DNA from: Tricholoma matsutake
Taxonomy: Eukaryota; Basidiomycota; Agaricomycetes; Agaricales; Tricholomataceae
Direction of reading: 5' to 3'
DNA: 64,000 nucleotides
Assembly: GCA_026075535.2 (NCBI GenBank)
Contig: AP026539.1
Coordinates: forward strand, 2,852,001-2,916,000
Of the stretch, positions 44,656 through 56,748 are shown in pieces. The notes under the pieces were generated by a model. That model was not told where the DNA came from. It did no database searches and was given only the letters and a program-made list of their open reading frames with translations. Within the stretch, counting starts at the first letter, position 1. Each line of letters opens with the position of its first letter. The position numbers and the translations under genes are program-made.

Positions 44656-44928
44656 GAGGTCTTTACACTGCCCCATATGTTCTGCATGGATCTGTGCAGA
44701 ATTGCATGGACTCCATGCAGATTTGCAATCCATACAATAAACCATTTTAGCTGTGCAACAGGGTGTGACAGTCCACACAGATCCATGCAGACTAACATGG
44801 ATTCCATGTATTTTACTCAGATTCCACAGATTTCATCTGTCCACATCTGTGATCAACCAGGTCGGACAAGCAAGGGCATGCATCCAAACAGACCATTTGA
44901 GCTTAGCAAAATAATGTCATGAATAGTA

Positions 44929-44995
44929 TCTGAACCTGTAGCCTCATGACTAACTAAGAGAGTACAGACATGCATTACCATTACACTATGCAGCA
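44929..44995 (-). repeat. tRNA-like sequence near left end of F4
   Basis: On the minus strand: A-box TAGTGTAATGGTAATGC and a B-box-like AGGTTCAGATA. It lies about 275 bp from the terminus and points to it. Confidence 0.6.
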
Positions 44996-45215
44996 GTTGA
45001 TGTGTGATGCCATTGATGCAACTACATACCACTGTTTGGCTTTGTATGACAAAGCACACAGCTGCATCATCAAGGTTGCCAGCTCATCACTCACCCCCAC
45101 CATCAATGCCACCACCTCCCTCCCCTCCACTCTACCACCACCACCACCACCACCATTCCCATGCCCACTCCCACCATCACCACCACCTGCAAACAAGCCG
45201 ACTGGATGGAACGCA

Positions 45216-45475
45216 GGCCCAAATGATGGCAACTGTCATTTGGGCCATAGATAAGTTTTTTCTTTTTCTTTTTATCAATCAACTAATTGTATTTTATTGC
45301 TTTTTAGGTTGTATACTACTGGAGATGACCTGCCACGACAAAAAACATGTAATGCCTGCCAACAGTCACCCAATCCCCTCCTCCCCATTCAAATGGGATG
45401 TGAGGCTGTCAACATGGGCTAGGAGGGTGCAGAGGGATGCCAGGAGACCCAGAAGGGGGATACCCATGCGGTAAG
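45216..45475 (+). other. Hairpin-intron module and conserved exon of F4
   Basis: Hairpin GGCCCAAATGATGGCAACTGTCATTTGGGCC spans 45216-45246. A mutated donor (ATAAGT where other copies have GTAAGT), CAACTAATT and acceptor TTTTTAG at 45307 follow. The exon GTTGTATACTACTGG follows, with open frame WDVRLSTWARRVQRDARRP, ending at donor-like GTAAGCACC. Confidence 0.65.
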
Positions 45476-45532
45476 CACCCAGCAACCCTGGTACACATGC
45501 CACATCACACTGATGTGTTCAACCCCCCCTCC

Positions 45533-45945
45533 TGTAAGGGGACTAGGGGGTGCCCCATGTGTTTCTCCTATTTTTTATGTTTGTCCTATATTTTCCCCAT
45601 CTTGTTTCCTTCTATTCTCCATTTTCTATGATTTTTCCTCATTTTATTACTAATTTCCCTTTCTATCATGTTGACAGTTTTATATTTAGAGATTGAGTAC
45701 CCCTTCCAACATCTACCCCTTGGTACAATGTCATTTGGTGGCCTTGATCAGCCTATCTCCGCCTTTTCTATTTTTAGATTATTATTGGATTTTTGCAGTT
45801 TTCACATATACTGGGCACTGGCAAAGGGGTCCTTAGAGTTTTCTCTTTGGATTTCCCTTTGCTAGGTGAGCCTCCAATCCCTGTACTATGTAGTATAATT
45901 TTAACTTCAGATTTCCCTTTGCTAGAGGCTGAGGTTGCCCTTATA
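45533..45945 (+). repeat. 5' LTR of Ty3-B
   Basis: 413 bp. Includes the AGATTTCCCTTTGCTAG repeat pair seen in the other family LTRs. The leader inside starts GTAGGAAACTCTCTCTTAAA. Confidence 0.9.
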
Positions 45946-45977
45946 GTAGGAAACTCTCTCTTAAAGGCCCCGAAATC

Positions 45978-47230
45978 ATGAATGTGCCCAAGATAGGCAG
46001 GTATGGAGTGGATGACGCTTCCCAAAGCTCCATAGACTCCCTACACACCGTTCCTGACAGTCCCACCTTTAGTGCACCACCATTTTTGCCAAATGTGCCC
46101 CCTAGCGCTATGGACACATCAGAGCACCTCGACGCACTTGAAAGTGACGTTACCAGAATACAGGTGCAAATTGACTCACTTAAATCTACAATCGAAAACT
46201 TCATCAGAACCCTTCAGACTAGCTCCACAACCAATATTCCCCCCATTGTGACTCCAAGCATGCCCAACAACAACAACATGCTGCCTAACATGCCCACTAA
46301 GGAATGCACCCAGATCAAACCATCCCCCCCCGCCAGATTTAATGGCACGTGTGTGCAGGGACGTGCATTCCTTAATTCCTGTGAGTTGTACATCAGTCTC
46401 CAGTTGCATCAATTTGTCAATGAAGCCACAAAAATTTATTGGGCCTTCACATACATGAAATCTGAATGCACCTATCTCTATGTAGACTGCATTCTATGCC
46501 AAACTAAAGAGCTCAGTTCTCTACCTTTCTCCACTTGGGGTGACTTTTGAGCAGAGTTTGTATGCCACTTTTTTCCCCTCAATGAGCGCCACTGAGCAGT
46601 GACACAACTTGAGTCATCCTCTTACCACCAGGCACATCAATCTATGGACAATTATATCAATGAGTTTAAAGATTTGGTGGACATGGCAGGATATTGGAGT
46701 GGGCTATCAGTGGTAGTGAAGTTCTGATGGGGCCTCAACCGAGAGATTCAGGACCTGATTGCACAGATGTTGGAAGGATGTCCAGCAGACAACGATATCT
46801 ATGCTTGGTACAAAGCCGCTTCACTCTGTGATGAGAACCAACTCACAAATGCGGTGTTTAATGCTGCATTCTGTGCTTCAACCACCACCCCTGTGCCCTA
46901 CACCTTCAATTGAACCCTCCCCCAGCAGAACCCCATTCCTATCTGTCAGGTTCCTGCGCCAGCTGTCAATGTTCTGGTGCCAATGGATGTTAATGCAGCC
47001 CATAGCTGCACACATAGGTTGAATCTCTGCTACTGCTGTGGGGAAACTGGACACATGGCCAGAGTGTGCCCCCATCATCAGGATATTCACATGCTCACCC
47101 CTGAGGGGCAAGACAAACTCCTCCAGGACCTGTTGGCACTTGTAGATGTCAAGGAAGCAAAGGGTCAGGTTACAGAGGAGATCAAATCAGAGGTTGTAGA
47201 GGAGCAGGATTTTTCTATTTGCAGTGAGTG
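45978..47230 (+). pseudogene. Ty3-B gag
   Basis: Starts MNVPKIGRYGVDDASQSSID at 45978. A 190-codon frame is open to 46550, then stops at single sites (for example F-TGA-AEFV, VVKF-TGA-WGLNREI) while the frame otherwise continues. Capsid motifs are FNGTCVQGRAFLNSCELYI, YINEFKDLVDMAGYW and LNREIQDLIAQMLEG. The CCHC knuckle CYCCGETGHMARVCPHH is at about 47030. Confidence 0.88.
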
Positions 47231-50200
47231 AATCGTATGCCCTCATTGCCTGTCCATAACCACTTTGAAGTTTTGTCAGTTGAATTCCCAGAGAATGAAT
47301 CTGATTCCATGACTATTTCCCTCTCTGACCCTTCAAAGTTGGGTGAAGACATACCTGCCCCTCCTATCTCTGCCTCATGCCCCAAAATTAAATCATGGGA
47401 GCACAAGCTACCATGCAAATATATTGTTGCATCCACTCCCTCTGTGCATTCCTTGAACCTGGCAATCAAAGTACAGACTACCGACACTGGACAGATACTT
47501 GGTGTCTCTGCACTCCTAGACTCTAGTGCTACTGGTCTCTTCATCAATGCCCATCTCACACAACAACATCACCTGAATACTTGCTCACTCTTGTGTCCAA
47601 TACCTGTTTATAATGTGGATGGGTCCCCAAATGAAGCCAGTGCCATCTGAGAGGTTGTGGACCTGGTCCTCCTTTACAAAAATCATAGTGAGCATACCCT
47701 TGTTGCTGTCACTCAGTTAGGGAAGCAGAAGGTGATTTTGGGCTATCCATGGCTTTGAGACCACAACCCAGATGTTAACTGGTGTACTGGGGAGGTCACC
47801 ATGAGCTGATGTCCATCCAGCTGTCGCACTTGTTTCACAAAAGCCAGACAAGAGCACTGCAGACAAAGGGCCTTGGTATGGCACACTCAGAAGTGTCATG
47901 CTGGACCCCTACCTGTGCCTGATGTGGAGTTGGAGGGGGTTCCTGATCTGATGCCAGACTCAGATGACAGTGAGGAGGCACCAGAGGAAGTGGAGGAAGG
48001 TGATCAGATTTTCTACACTGCAATTTGTCCATTGCATGAGGTGTGTGCTACATCAAACATATCCCAATGCCTCGCTGAGGCCTTCCACAAAAACAATGCT
48101 GTTAAATTCTCTATTGACTCCTTGCTTCCTCATCTCCACAAGTTCAAGGACGTGTTCTCCAAGGAATCATTCAACTCTCTCCCTGTGCGCAAGCCATGGG
48201 ATCACATGATCAAACTCATTCCTGGGGCAACCCCTTCCTCCTGCAAAGTCTATCCTCTCTCCCCCAAGGAGCAGTGACAGCTTGACCAGTTCATCAATGA
48301 GCACCTAGCCTCTGGATGTATTTGACCATCAAAGTCACCCATGGCCTCCCCCTTTTTCTTTGTCAAGAAGAAGGATGGCTCACTTCAACCAGTTCAAGAC
48401 TATAGAAGGCTCAATGACATCATGGTCAAAATCGTTCCCGGTTACCTCTCATCTCTGAACTTGTGAACCAACTCTGTGGAGCCCAATACTTCACCAAGCT
48501 TGACATCCATTGGGGCTACAATAATGTGAGGATAAAAGAGAGAGATGAGTGGAAGGCAGCCTTTCATACCAACCGTGGTCTTTTTGAACTGCTTGTCATG
48601 TTCTTTGGCCTTACTAATAGTCCTGCCACCTTCCAGACCATGATGAACAACATCTTCCATGACCTCATCCTCAAAGGCATCATTTGTATGTATCTCAATG
48701 ACATCCTCATCTTCACTCATGGTTGAAGAGCATCGTCACATTATGCACCTCATCCTGGAATGACTTTGACAGTACAAACTCTACCTTCATCAGGACAAGT
48801 GCGAGTTTGAGAAGACCAAGATCAAGTACCTCAGCCTGATTATCTCAGAGGGTCAGGTGGAGATGGATCCTGTCAAGGTGAATGGGGTCACAGCTTGGCC
48901 AACCCCCACAAACAAGAAAGAGGTGCAGTCTTTCCTGGACTTCATCAATTTCTATTAGTGTTTTATCAAGGATTTCTCACATCATTCATGACCACTGTTC
49001 AACTTGATGGGGAAGGAGGCATGGAGGTGGGACAATGCACAACAGGAGGCATCTGAAAAGCTTAAGGAGATGGTCACTTTTGCTCCCATTCTTACCTTTG
49101 CTGACAACTCACATCCTTTTCATGTAGAGGCTGACAGTTCTGACTTTGTGATGGGCGCCATGTTGTCAGCAGTCTCCAGAGGACCAGAAGTGGCATACTG
49201 TTGCATTCTATTCCAAAAGCCTTAGTGGTGTAGAGCAAAACTACAAGATCCATGACAAGGAGATGTTGGCAATAATGTGTGCACTCGAGGATTGGTGACA
49301 TTTCCTTGAGGGTGCCCAACACAAGGTGGAAATTTGGACGGATCACAAGAATCTCGAGTACTTTATAATGGCCAAGAAATTGGACTGTCATCAAGCTTGT
49401 TGGTCCCTGTATCTATCCAGGTTCAACATCTCCTTGCACCACCATCCAGGTTGCAGCATGGGGAAGACCAATGCCCTCTCCCAATGTGCGGACCATGGGC
49501 ATGGCAGCAATGACAATCAAGACATCATGTTGTTGCAGCCAAACCTGTTTACTATCTGGGCATTGGAAGGCATCACACCCCAGGGCAAGGAGCAGGACAT
49601 CCTATGTGACATTTGTTGCGCGAACCATAGTGGTTTACATGAGGATGTCATGGCCTGAGCTGTTAAAGAACTGAGGAAGGGTTCCACCCTCTCCTTGCAT
49701 GCAGCAGAGTGGGCTGAAAAGGAGGACTTGTTGTATTTCAGGGATCACATCTACATCCCCAATGACCCAGACCTTCATTGATGCATCATATCCCAACACC
49801 ATGACTCACGGATTGCCTGCCATCCTGGATGCTGGAAGACCTTGGAGCTCACCTCACAGAATTACTGGTGGCCACAAATGTCACAGCTCATTGGTCAGTA
49901 TTGCTGTACTTGTGACCTTTGCTTACACACCAAGATTCCTCATCGCAAACCCATTGGTGAGCTGCACCCTCTCCCTGTTCCAGAGAGTCATTGGGATGTT
50001 GTCAGTGTCGATTTTGTGGTGGAGTTGCCAGAGTTGAATGGGTTTGATATGGTGATGTGCACAGTTGATTCTGCAGGGAAACATGCTCACTTCATTTCCA
50101 CTCACACCACTGTCAGTGCCCTGGGTGCCGCCCAACTCTATCTCCACCATGTGTGGAAATTACATGGACTTCCTGGCGCTTTTCTTTCTGACTGTGGCCC

Positions 50201-50969
50201 TCAGTTTGTGGCAGAGTTCACTCATGAGCTGTACCGACTTCTGGGGATCAAACTCCTCACTTCAACTGCTTATCACCTGCAAATGGATGGCCAGATCAAG
50301 CAAGTCAACCAGGAACTGGAGCAGTACATCTGTGTCTTCATCAATGAGTGCCAGGACAATTGGGATGATCTCCTTCCCTTGGCTGAGTTTGGATACAACA
50401 ACCAGGTCCATGCTTCCACTCAACAAACCCCCTTCTTCTTAGACACTGGATGGCATCCATGGATGGGATTCAAACCCCCAAAGCCCCCTCACACATCAGG
50501 ACAGTGAATGAGTTCACAGAACACATGAGAGACAGTTTGGAGGAGGCAAAGGCAGCCTTGGCAAAGGCAAAGGATGACATGGCATGCTTTTACAATCAAC
50601 GCCATTCTCCAGCACCTCAGTACAAGGTTGGTGATTGAGTTTATCTTGACTCCAGTGACATCTCCACCACACATCCATCCAAGAAACTCACTCATCACTT
50701 CCTGGGACCTTTTCCATTGTCAAGTGTGTTGGAACACATGCCTATTGTTTATGCCTCCCAACCTCCATGTCCAGACTCCACCCAGTCTTCCATGTCATGA
50801 AACTCCTTGCAGCTCCCCCAGATCCCTTCCCCAGACGTCATTCATGTCCACCACCACCACCTACAGTGATTGAGGGAGAACCCCAGTATGAAGTCAAGTC
50901 AATCTTGGACAGCTGGTTGTGTTGAGGGAAACTCCAGTATTTGGTACACTGGAAGGGTTATGGGTATGA
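47231..50969 (+). pseudogene. Ty3-B pol: protease to chromodomain (broken)
   Basis: The protease box reads ALLDSSATGLFI (DSG changed to DSS). The acidic spacer is DSDDSEEAPEEVEEGD. RT starts [20 protein letters not shown] at 48340, with FTKLDIHWGYNNVRIK and [16 protein letters not shown]. The active site is YLND, as in A. RNase H has WTDHKNLEYFIMAKKLD. The integrase has a 220-codon open frame 49842-50507 (QNYWWPQMSQ, CTCDLCLHTK, DVVSVDFVVELPELNGFDM, STAYHLQMDGQ). The end is LVHWKGYGYE. Many single-base shifts. Confidence 0.88.
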
Positions 50970-51204
50970 GTGCTGCAAGAGGGCAAATTTGCCCCCTGCT
51001 ACCAACAACACAATAACTCCTGCTGGCCATAAGCACATTATCTCAACAGTTGATGATGAGGCTACAAAAGCCAAGAAGAAGAAAACTGAGCAGAAAACAA
51101 CTGAAAAGAAGAATGAGAAAGGGAAGAAGGGGAAGGAACCTAAGCCCAAGAAGTGCAAAAAAGCATGCATATCATATGACACTGATGATGATAGTGACAT
51201 GTAG
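50970..51204 (+). CDS. C-terminal fragment of an unidentified Lys-rich protein
   Basis: About 78 codons in frame with upstream Ty3-B by chance. It opens CKRANLPPATNNTITPAGHK. A long Lys/Glu run follows (KKKKTEQKTTEKKNEKGKKG), then an acidic tail ending YDTDDDSDM and a TAG stop. The 3' UTR of about 340 bp ends at an F-type terminus. The basic stretch could be a nuclear localisation signal. As the only coding sequence found directly inside an F terminus, it is a candidate transposase or accessory C-terminus. No family recognised. Confidence 0.45.
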
Positions 51205-51558
51205 TTGATCCTTGTATCTGTAAGCTAGTCAGTAGTGTCTATGCAATGACCCTTTAAACCTGAATTCAGCACAGACAAATGTAGACTCAGCACAGACTTA
51301 TGCAGACTCTGTGCGGACTAACGCAGACTCCACACAGATTAATGTGGACTCCATGCCAAATGGGAAAGGATTCTTCATTTGGGTCACCACATGGTCAGAG
51401 TCCATGTGGACTTATGCAGACTCTGCATGGACTTGGGTGGACTCCACATGGACTGGGGTGTAATTTTTTATTTTGGTCACCAGATGGTTGGACTCCACAT
51501 GGAGTCCACACAGTCCATGCAGATCCACGTGGAACATATGGGGTAGTGTAAATTACTG
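50970..51558 (+). mobile_element. F-family 3' end F5 with coding tail
   Basis: The right terminus GGGTAGTGTAAATTACTG is at 51541-51558, preceded by about 300 bp of TGCAGACTCCACATGGACT-type subterminal words, as in other F elements. Upstream is a lysine-rich ORF end (50970-51204) and no tRNA-like sequence. It joins Ty3-B at 50969 without a recognisable left terminus, so it is a fragment, perhaps of an autonomous F element. Confidence 0.65.
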
Positions 51559-51982
51559 CCCCAATGGGAGGTTGATTGTCTGGATCATTGGGATTGGAGT
51601 CACCCCCAGGGCTGTAGTGTCTGCTGGGGGGTCTGTCCTCTAGACCAGGATCTTCCAACCCATAGGGTTCAGGCTGGTTGATGCCCCCTACATACTCAAG
51701 GGGAGTCATGGGTCAGGGATTTTCCAGATTTGCAGAAGAATGCAGGGTGCGAGTAGACATGAGATTAGCACTGATTGATGGGGCTCTGGAGCTGATTTGT
51801 CAGAAGATGTTTGAGGGTCCAGAAGATACTCCAAAAGTAGTGGCGGGTTGGGGGTCAGAAAGAGTGGATCGCTGAATTGCAGAGATCCCAGGAATGGTGC
51901 TGGTGCATTGGGAATTTCTGGTTGTGCACTGGTGGGTTTCAGTCAGGGTCATGAGACGAGTGAAGTGTGAGTTCATATATAC
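51559..51982 (-). pseudogene. gag N-terminal fragment of element D
   Basis: Minus-strand ORF from 51709: MTPLEYVGGINQPEPYGLED, then PGLEDRPPSRHYSPGGDSNP and NDPDNQPPIGAV, cut by F5. The acidic/Pro-rich composition and location just inside an LTR suit a Ty3 gag N-terminus. 51710-51982 is the leader. Confidence 0.5.
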
Positions 51983-52729
51983 TGTTAAGAACTGATCCTA
52001 GAGTGCACATCAGAATCTGGTCGGACCCTGTGGGGGTTGATAGCAGAAGGTTGTCAGGTCATAGTGGATTCTGCAGAAGGGAAACAGAAAGGACTTGGCT
52101 TTAGCTTATAAGAAGCTGTGCCCTTCACCTTGTCTGGGGTCCTAATTTCAAGACAAAGGTTTGGAGGTAGGAGTGGGAAGGTGTGGGTAGTGTGGGGAAG
52201 GAGTATGGAGGGACTTGGGTTAAGTGCAGATGAGACCAGAACTTTGGAGGGAGAACTAGAGGTTGAGTCAAATGAAGTTCAGACTCTTAGAGGGCAGAGG
52301 TAGGAGTAGAATGAGATTGGATTGGCAGGTTTAAGTTGAGGCTTTGTCTAGTCTATGTTGAGTCTATGTCAATATACAAACTGAGGAATACAAGTCAAAA
52401 CTAATTAAGCTTAAATACTGGGGTATGGAATCAGAGTGGAACATCTCAGGAACTGCAGCAGTGTCTTGACTGCATAGATAAATTACCTAGTGGGAGCCAC
52501 ACAGGAGTCCATAGTTGAATTTGCAAAAGAGACAGCAGCCTTGGGAAGGCAGCCATGGATTGCTGTACAAGGTGGCCTGGTGCACAGCAGTGTGGGCAGT
52601 GCAAGACAGCTGGGAACAAAGGTGGAAAGGAGTCATTGAATGTTGGGGCTTCCTGGTAAGGGAGGAACAAAGTGTGGAAAAGGGTCGGAAGAGTGTGGGT
52701 TCTGATCAGGCAAGGAATGGTTCTTGACA
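51983..52729 (-). repeat. 5' LTR of element D (Ty3-like, other family)
   Basis: TGTTAAGAACTGATCC at the left and GGTTCTTGACA at the right form imperfect inverted ends. The 747-bp interval has no long ORF. It lies between a gag-like ORF on one side and the truncated pol of element C on the other, as expected for D inserted in C on the minus strand. No second LTR or TSD is visible. Confidence 0.5.
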
Positions 52730-52740
52730 CAGGCCACATC

Positions 52741-55400
52741 TGACCCTCCAAGTCACCCATGGCCTCCCCCTTTTTCTTTGTCAAGAAGAAGGATGGCTTA
52801 CTCCAACCCATTCAAGATTATCAAACTCACAGTCAAGAATCACTACCCATTACCCCTCATTTCTGAACTGGTGAATCAGCTTTGTGGGGCACAATACTTC
52901 ACCAAGCTTGATGTCTGCTGGGGTTACAATAATGTGTGGATAAAGGAAGGAGATGAGTGGAAGGCAGCCTTTCATACCAACCATGGTATTTTTGAACCAC
53001 TTGTCATGTTCTTTGGTCTCACTAGTAGTCCTGCAACCTTTCAGACCATGATGAACAATATCTTCCATGACCTTATACTTGAAGGTGTTGTATCTCGATG
53101 ACATTCTCATCTTCACACACAACGTTGATGAACACCATTGAATCATGTGCCTTGTCCTTGAAAGGCTTCAACAGCACAAACTCTACCTTTGACATGACAA
53201 GTGTGAGTTTGAGAAGACTAAAATTGAGTACCTGGGTCTGATCATATCAGAGGGCCATGTGGAGATGGATCCTGTTAAGGTGAATGGGGTTATGGGTTGG
53301 CCTACACCCACAAACAAGAAGGAGGTGCAGTCCTTTTTGGGCTTTATCAATGTAATGGTGTTTTATGTAATGGTTTTATTGATGTAATGGTGTTTTATCA
53401 AGGACTTTTCTCACCGCACATGACCACTGTTTGATCTCACAGGCAAGGGGATATGGAGGTGGGACAATGCACAACAGGAGGCATTTGAGAGGCTTAAAGA
53501 GATAGTCACATCTGCTCCCATCCTTACCTTTGCTGATGATTCACACCCTTTTTGTGTATAGTGCACCATTGTCTCCCTCCATTGTTCAAATGAAGCCAAC
53601 AGTTCTGACTTTGTGATGGGCCCTGTATTGTCCCAGCAGTCTCTGGAGGACCAGAAGTGGCAACCTGTTGTGTTCTATTTGAAAAGCCTTAGTGCTGTGG
53701 AGCAGAACTATGAGATCCATGACAAGGAGATGTTGGTGATAATGTGTGCACTTGAGGAATGGCTGAGGGTGCCCAACACAAGGTCAAGATTTGGATGGAC
53801 CACAAGAATCTCAAGTACTTCATGACAGCCAAAGAATTGAACTGTCATCAGGCTTGCTTGTCTTTGTATTTGTCCAGGTTTGATTTCTCCTTGCACCACT
53901 GTCCAGGTCACAGCATGGGGAAAACTGATCTTCTCTCTCAGCATGCAGATCATGGGGATGGGAGTGACAACAATCAAGCCATTGTGCTGTTGCAACCAGA
54001 CCTGTTTACTGTCCATGCATTGGAAGGCATTGTTCCCCAGGGCAAGGAGTGGGACTTCCTACATGACATTCATTGTGCAAACTGTAGTGGTTTACATGAG
54101 GATGTTGTCACCCCAGCTGTCAAGGAACTGAGGAAGGGGTCAGCCCTTTCACTATGTGCTGCAGAGTGGGTTGAGAAGGAGGATCTGTTGTACTTCCAAG
54201 ATTGCATCTATGTTCCCAATGACCTGCACATTTGACAATAGATCATATCTCAACACCATGACTCACAGATTGCAGGGCACCCTGGATACTGGAAGACATT
54301 GGAGCTTGTTTCATGGAATTATTGGTGCCCACAAATGTCATGACTCATTGGTCAGTACTGCTATACTTGCAACCTTTGCTTACACACCAAGGTTCCTCAA
54401 TGCAAGCCCATTGGTGAGTTACACCCTCTTCTTGTTCCAGAAAATCATTGGGATTTTGTGAGTGTAAACTTCATGGTGGAGTTACCAGGGTCAAATGGGT
54501 TTGATGTGGTAATGTGCACAGTCAACTCAGCAGAAAAACAAGCTCACTTTATTCTGACTCACACCAATGTTATGGCATTGGGTCTACCTTCACCATGTGT
54601 GGAAGCTACATGGACTTCCTGGCACCTTTCTTTGTGATTGAGGACCTCAATTTGTCACAGAGTTCACCCAAGAGCTGTACTGTCTCCTAGGAATTAAACT
54701 CCTCACTTCTACTGCCTATCACCCACAGACTGATGGACAGACCAAACAGGCCAATCAGGAGCTGGTACATCCACATCTTCATCAATGAGTGCCAGGATGA
54801 CTGGGAGGATCTTCTCCCCAAGGCTGAGTTCGAATCCAACACTCACATCCACACATCCACTCAGCAAACTCCCTTCCTCTTGGACACTGGACAACACCCA
54901 CACATGGGCTTTGAACCTTGCCAAGCACCATCACAGCTTGAGACAGTGAATGAATTTATGGAGCAGATGAAAGGACTTTTACAACCAACACTACTCACCA
55001 ACACCCCAGTATAAGGTTGGTGACCAAGTTTACCTTGACTTCAGTGACATCTCTACCACCCATCCATTTAAGAAACTTGCACACCATTTCCTTGGACTGT
55101 TCCCCATTGTCAAGTGCATTGGAACACATGCCTACTGCCTACACCTACCAGCATCCATGTCCAGACTCCACCCTGTCTTCCATGTTGTCAAACTACTGCC
55201 AGCACCAGTGGATCCATTCCCAGGACATTGCTCACACCCACCACCACCACCACCTACAGTGATTGAAGGGGAACCACAGTATGAGGTCAAGTCCATCCTG
55301 GAGAGCAGGTTCCACTGAGGGAAGCTCCAATATCTGCTATGTTGGAAGGGCTGTTGGTATCAGGAGAACTCATGGGTTGAGGAATCTGATGTCAATACCC
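52741..55400 (+). pseudogene. Ty3-C pol fragment: RT, RNase H, integrase, chromodomain
   Basis: RT entry [13 protein letters not shown] (52757), [39 protein letters not shown] small deletion removes the start of the YxDD box (GVVSR-TGA-HSHLHT). RNase H has KIWMDHKNLKYFMTAKELN at about 53790. Integrase has LHEDVVTPAVKELRKG, CYTCNLCLHTK-like residues in another frame, and ECQDDWEDLLPKAEFESNTH. The chromodomain YxLCWKGxWYQENSWVEES is near 55330-55390. Also a short duplication, TGGTGTTTTAT(C), around 53357-53400. Confidence 0.85.
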
Positions 55401-55521
55401 CACAACTAGTCAAAGAAATCCACTGACAACACACTTCTGCACCATGCTGCATTCAGGTTATGGACTTTGAGTGGTTGCAATTTTGAATGCATCAGCATGA
55501 TGCATCTTAGAGAGGGGGTGA

Positions 55522-55949
55522 TGTAAGGGGACTAGGGGGTGCCCCATGTGTTTCTCCCATTTTTTACATTCATCCTATATTTTTCCTCACTTCATTTTCT
55601 CCTATTCTTCATTTTCTATGATTTTTCCTTATTTTATTACTAATTTCCCTTTCTATCACATTTGTGCATGTTGACAGTTTTATATTTAGAGGTGGAGTAC
55701 CCTTTCTGACATCTACTCCTCATTTGATGGCCTTGATCTGCCTATCTCTGCCTTTTCTATTTTTAGGCTATTATTTGATTTTGCAATCTTCACATATACT
55801 GGGCATTGGCAAAGGGGTCCTTAGAGTTTTCTCTTCAGATTTTCCTTTGCTAGGTGCACCTCCACTCCATGTAATATGTACCATAATTTTAACTTTGGAT
55901 TTCCCTTTGCTAGTCCATTAATTATGTGGCTTTCAAGGTTGCCCTTATA
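55522..55949 (+). repeat. 3' LTR of Ty3-C
   Basis: 428 bp, TGTAAGGGGACTAGG...GCCCTTATA. More diverged from A and B LTRs than they are from each other, in keeping with an older insertion. Confidence 0.88.
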
Positions 55950-56263
55950 GGTGGTGCATTGGAACCTGTGATCCACCCTACAAGCAGGGGTTCATAGGGC
56001 TGGGGTGGGCACTTGGTTGTCTGTTGTCATTGATATGGGGCCGAATGCCATGGCCCATTGTTACTAGGCATCTACAACCTATAAAAAAATGAAAATCAAG
56101 TTAGTTAATTCATGAAAACAAGATGATAGAGGAAAACTTACTTAAGGGTCTGTGTTTTGTGTGTGGGTTTCAGTTGTTGGCCTAAAAAGTAATGAAATAC
56201 CATTAGTTAGTTCCTATTACCAAGGAGAAAAGAAATGAAAAGCTTATCTTGGGCCCAAACAAT
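55950..56263 (-). other. Composite element part left of G2: hairpin and two intron modules
   Basis: A GAGCA-class hairpin remnant (CCTACAAGCAGGGGTTCATA) lies near 55976. Two minus-oriented intron modules follow: 56141-56079 (donor GTAAGT, acceptor TTTTATAG) and about 56248-56182 (donor mutated to ATAAGC, CTAACTAATGG). The GGGCCC hairpin starting at 56251 is split in its loop by G2, and its other half is at 63537-63553. Confidence 0.6.
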
Positions 56264-56682
56264 TAGTGTTTGAAAGTCCAGTCCAGTCCAGTTCATGTAT
56301 TTCAAAATTTATAAGCAACCACAGACTGGACTGGTATAAACTGGTCTGTCACAGTTGCATAACAGTTGCTGGACTGGTTTACACCAGTCCAGGAGTACAT
56401 TACACTCCTCCACCTATTCCAGTCAGATTCTGGTCGGAATGCCCATTCTGATCTGAATTTCCAGAATTCTGGGGAATTCCATTTACAGATATTTCTCTCA
56501 CAATTCATAATTCCAATCGGACTGGAGGGTCAAATTTACCCCTGGAATCCCTGGAATCTACCCGGACTCATTTTTACCTGGAACAGTTGGATCAACTGGA
56601 TGTGCAGCAACTAGTATAACTGGACTAACTGGAATAACCGGAATGCACATGCTTTCCTACATAAAATTTTAACATACAACAA

Positions 56683-56748
56683 GAATTGAACACTCAACTT
56701 CAGGTCTGCACACATAACATCGCACTTAACCACTGAGCTACCAAGTAA
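56683..56748 (-). repeat. tRNA-like sequence, left side of H
   Basis: On the minus strand: A-box TAGCTCAGTGGTTAAGTGC and B-box GTGTTCAATTC. About 285 bp from the left terminus, pointing to it. Confidence 0.7.

Larger units (their letters stand above)
44656..45532. mobile_element. F-family element F4, left part
   Basis: Terminus GAGGTCTTTACACTGCCCCA abuts Ty3-3 RNase H at 44656. It continues with TCCATGCAGA-type words, a tRNA-like sequence pointing left, a CACC-rich block, an intron module and the conserved exon ending at GCGGTAAGCACC (about 45472). Ty3-B is inserted at 45533. The matching right part of F4 was not found in the window: the next F-type right end (51558) has a different flank. 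Confidence 0.65.
45533..50969 (+). mobile_element. Ty3/gypsy element B (same family as A), 3' end lost
   Basis: 5' LTR at 45533-45945 (413 bp, TGTAAGGGG...CCCTTATA), then gag, protease and pol in plus orientation up to the chromodomain (HWKGYGYE, 50969). F5 sequence replaces the rest there. CCTCC precedes the LTR; the partner TSD is lost. Unlike A it has no insertion in the leader or the acidic spacer, so it gives the uninterrupted family sequence. Confidence 0.88.
52730..55949 (+). mobile_element. Ty3/gypsy element C (A/B family), 5' truncated, with 3' LTR
   Basis: Pol from the RT entry to the chromodomain, then purine tract AGAGAGGGGGTGA and 3' LTR. It starts abruptly at 52730 against the D LTR. 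RT and integrase overlap those of B, so C is a separate copy. The flank after the LTR (GGTGG) cannot be paired. Confidence 0.85.

Noticed and set aside
44656..51558. F4 and F5 as the two ends of one element enclosing Ty3-B
   Set aside because: Flanks CTACAGTT and CCCCAATG do not match as a TSD, and the coding tail of F5 has no counterpart in the tRNA-bearing non-coding F copies.
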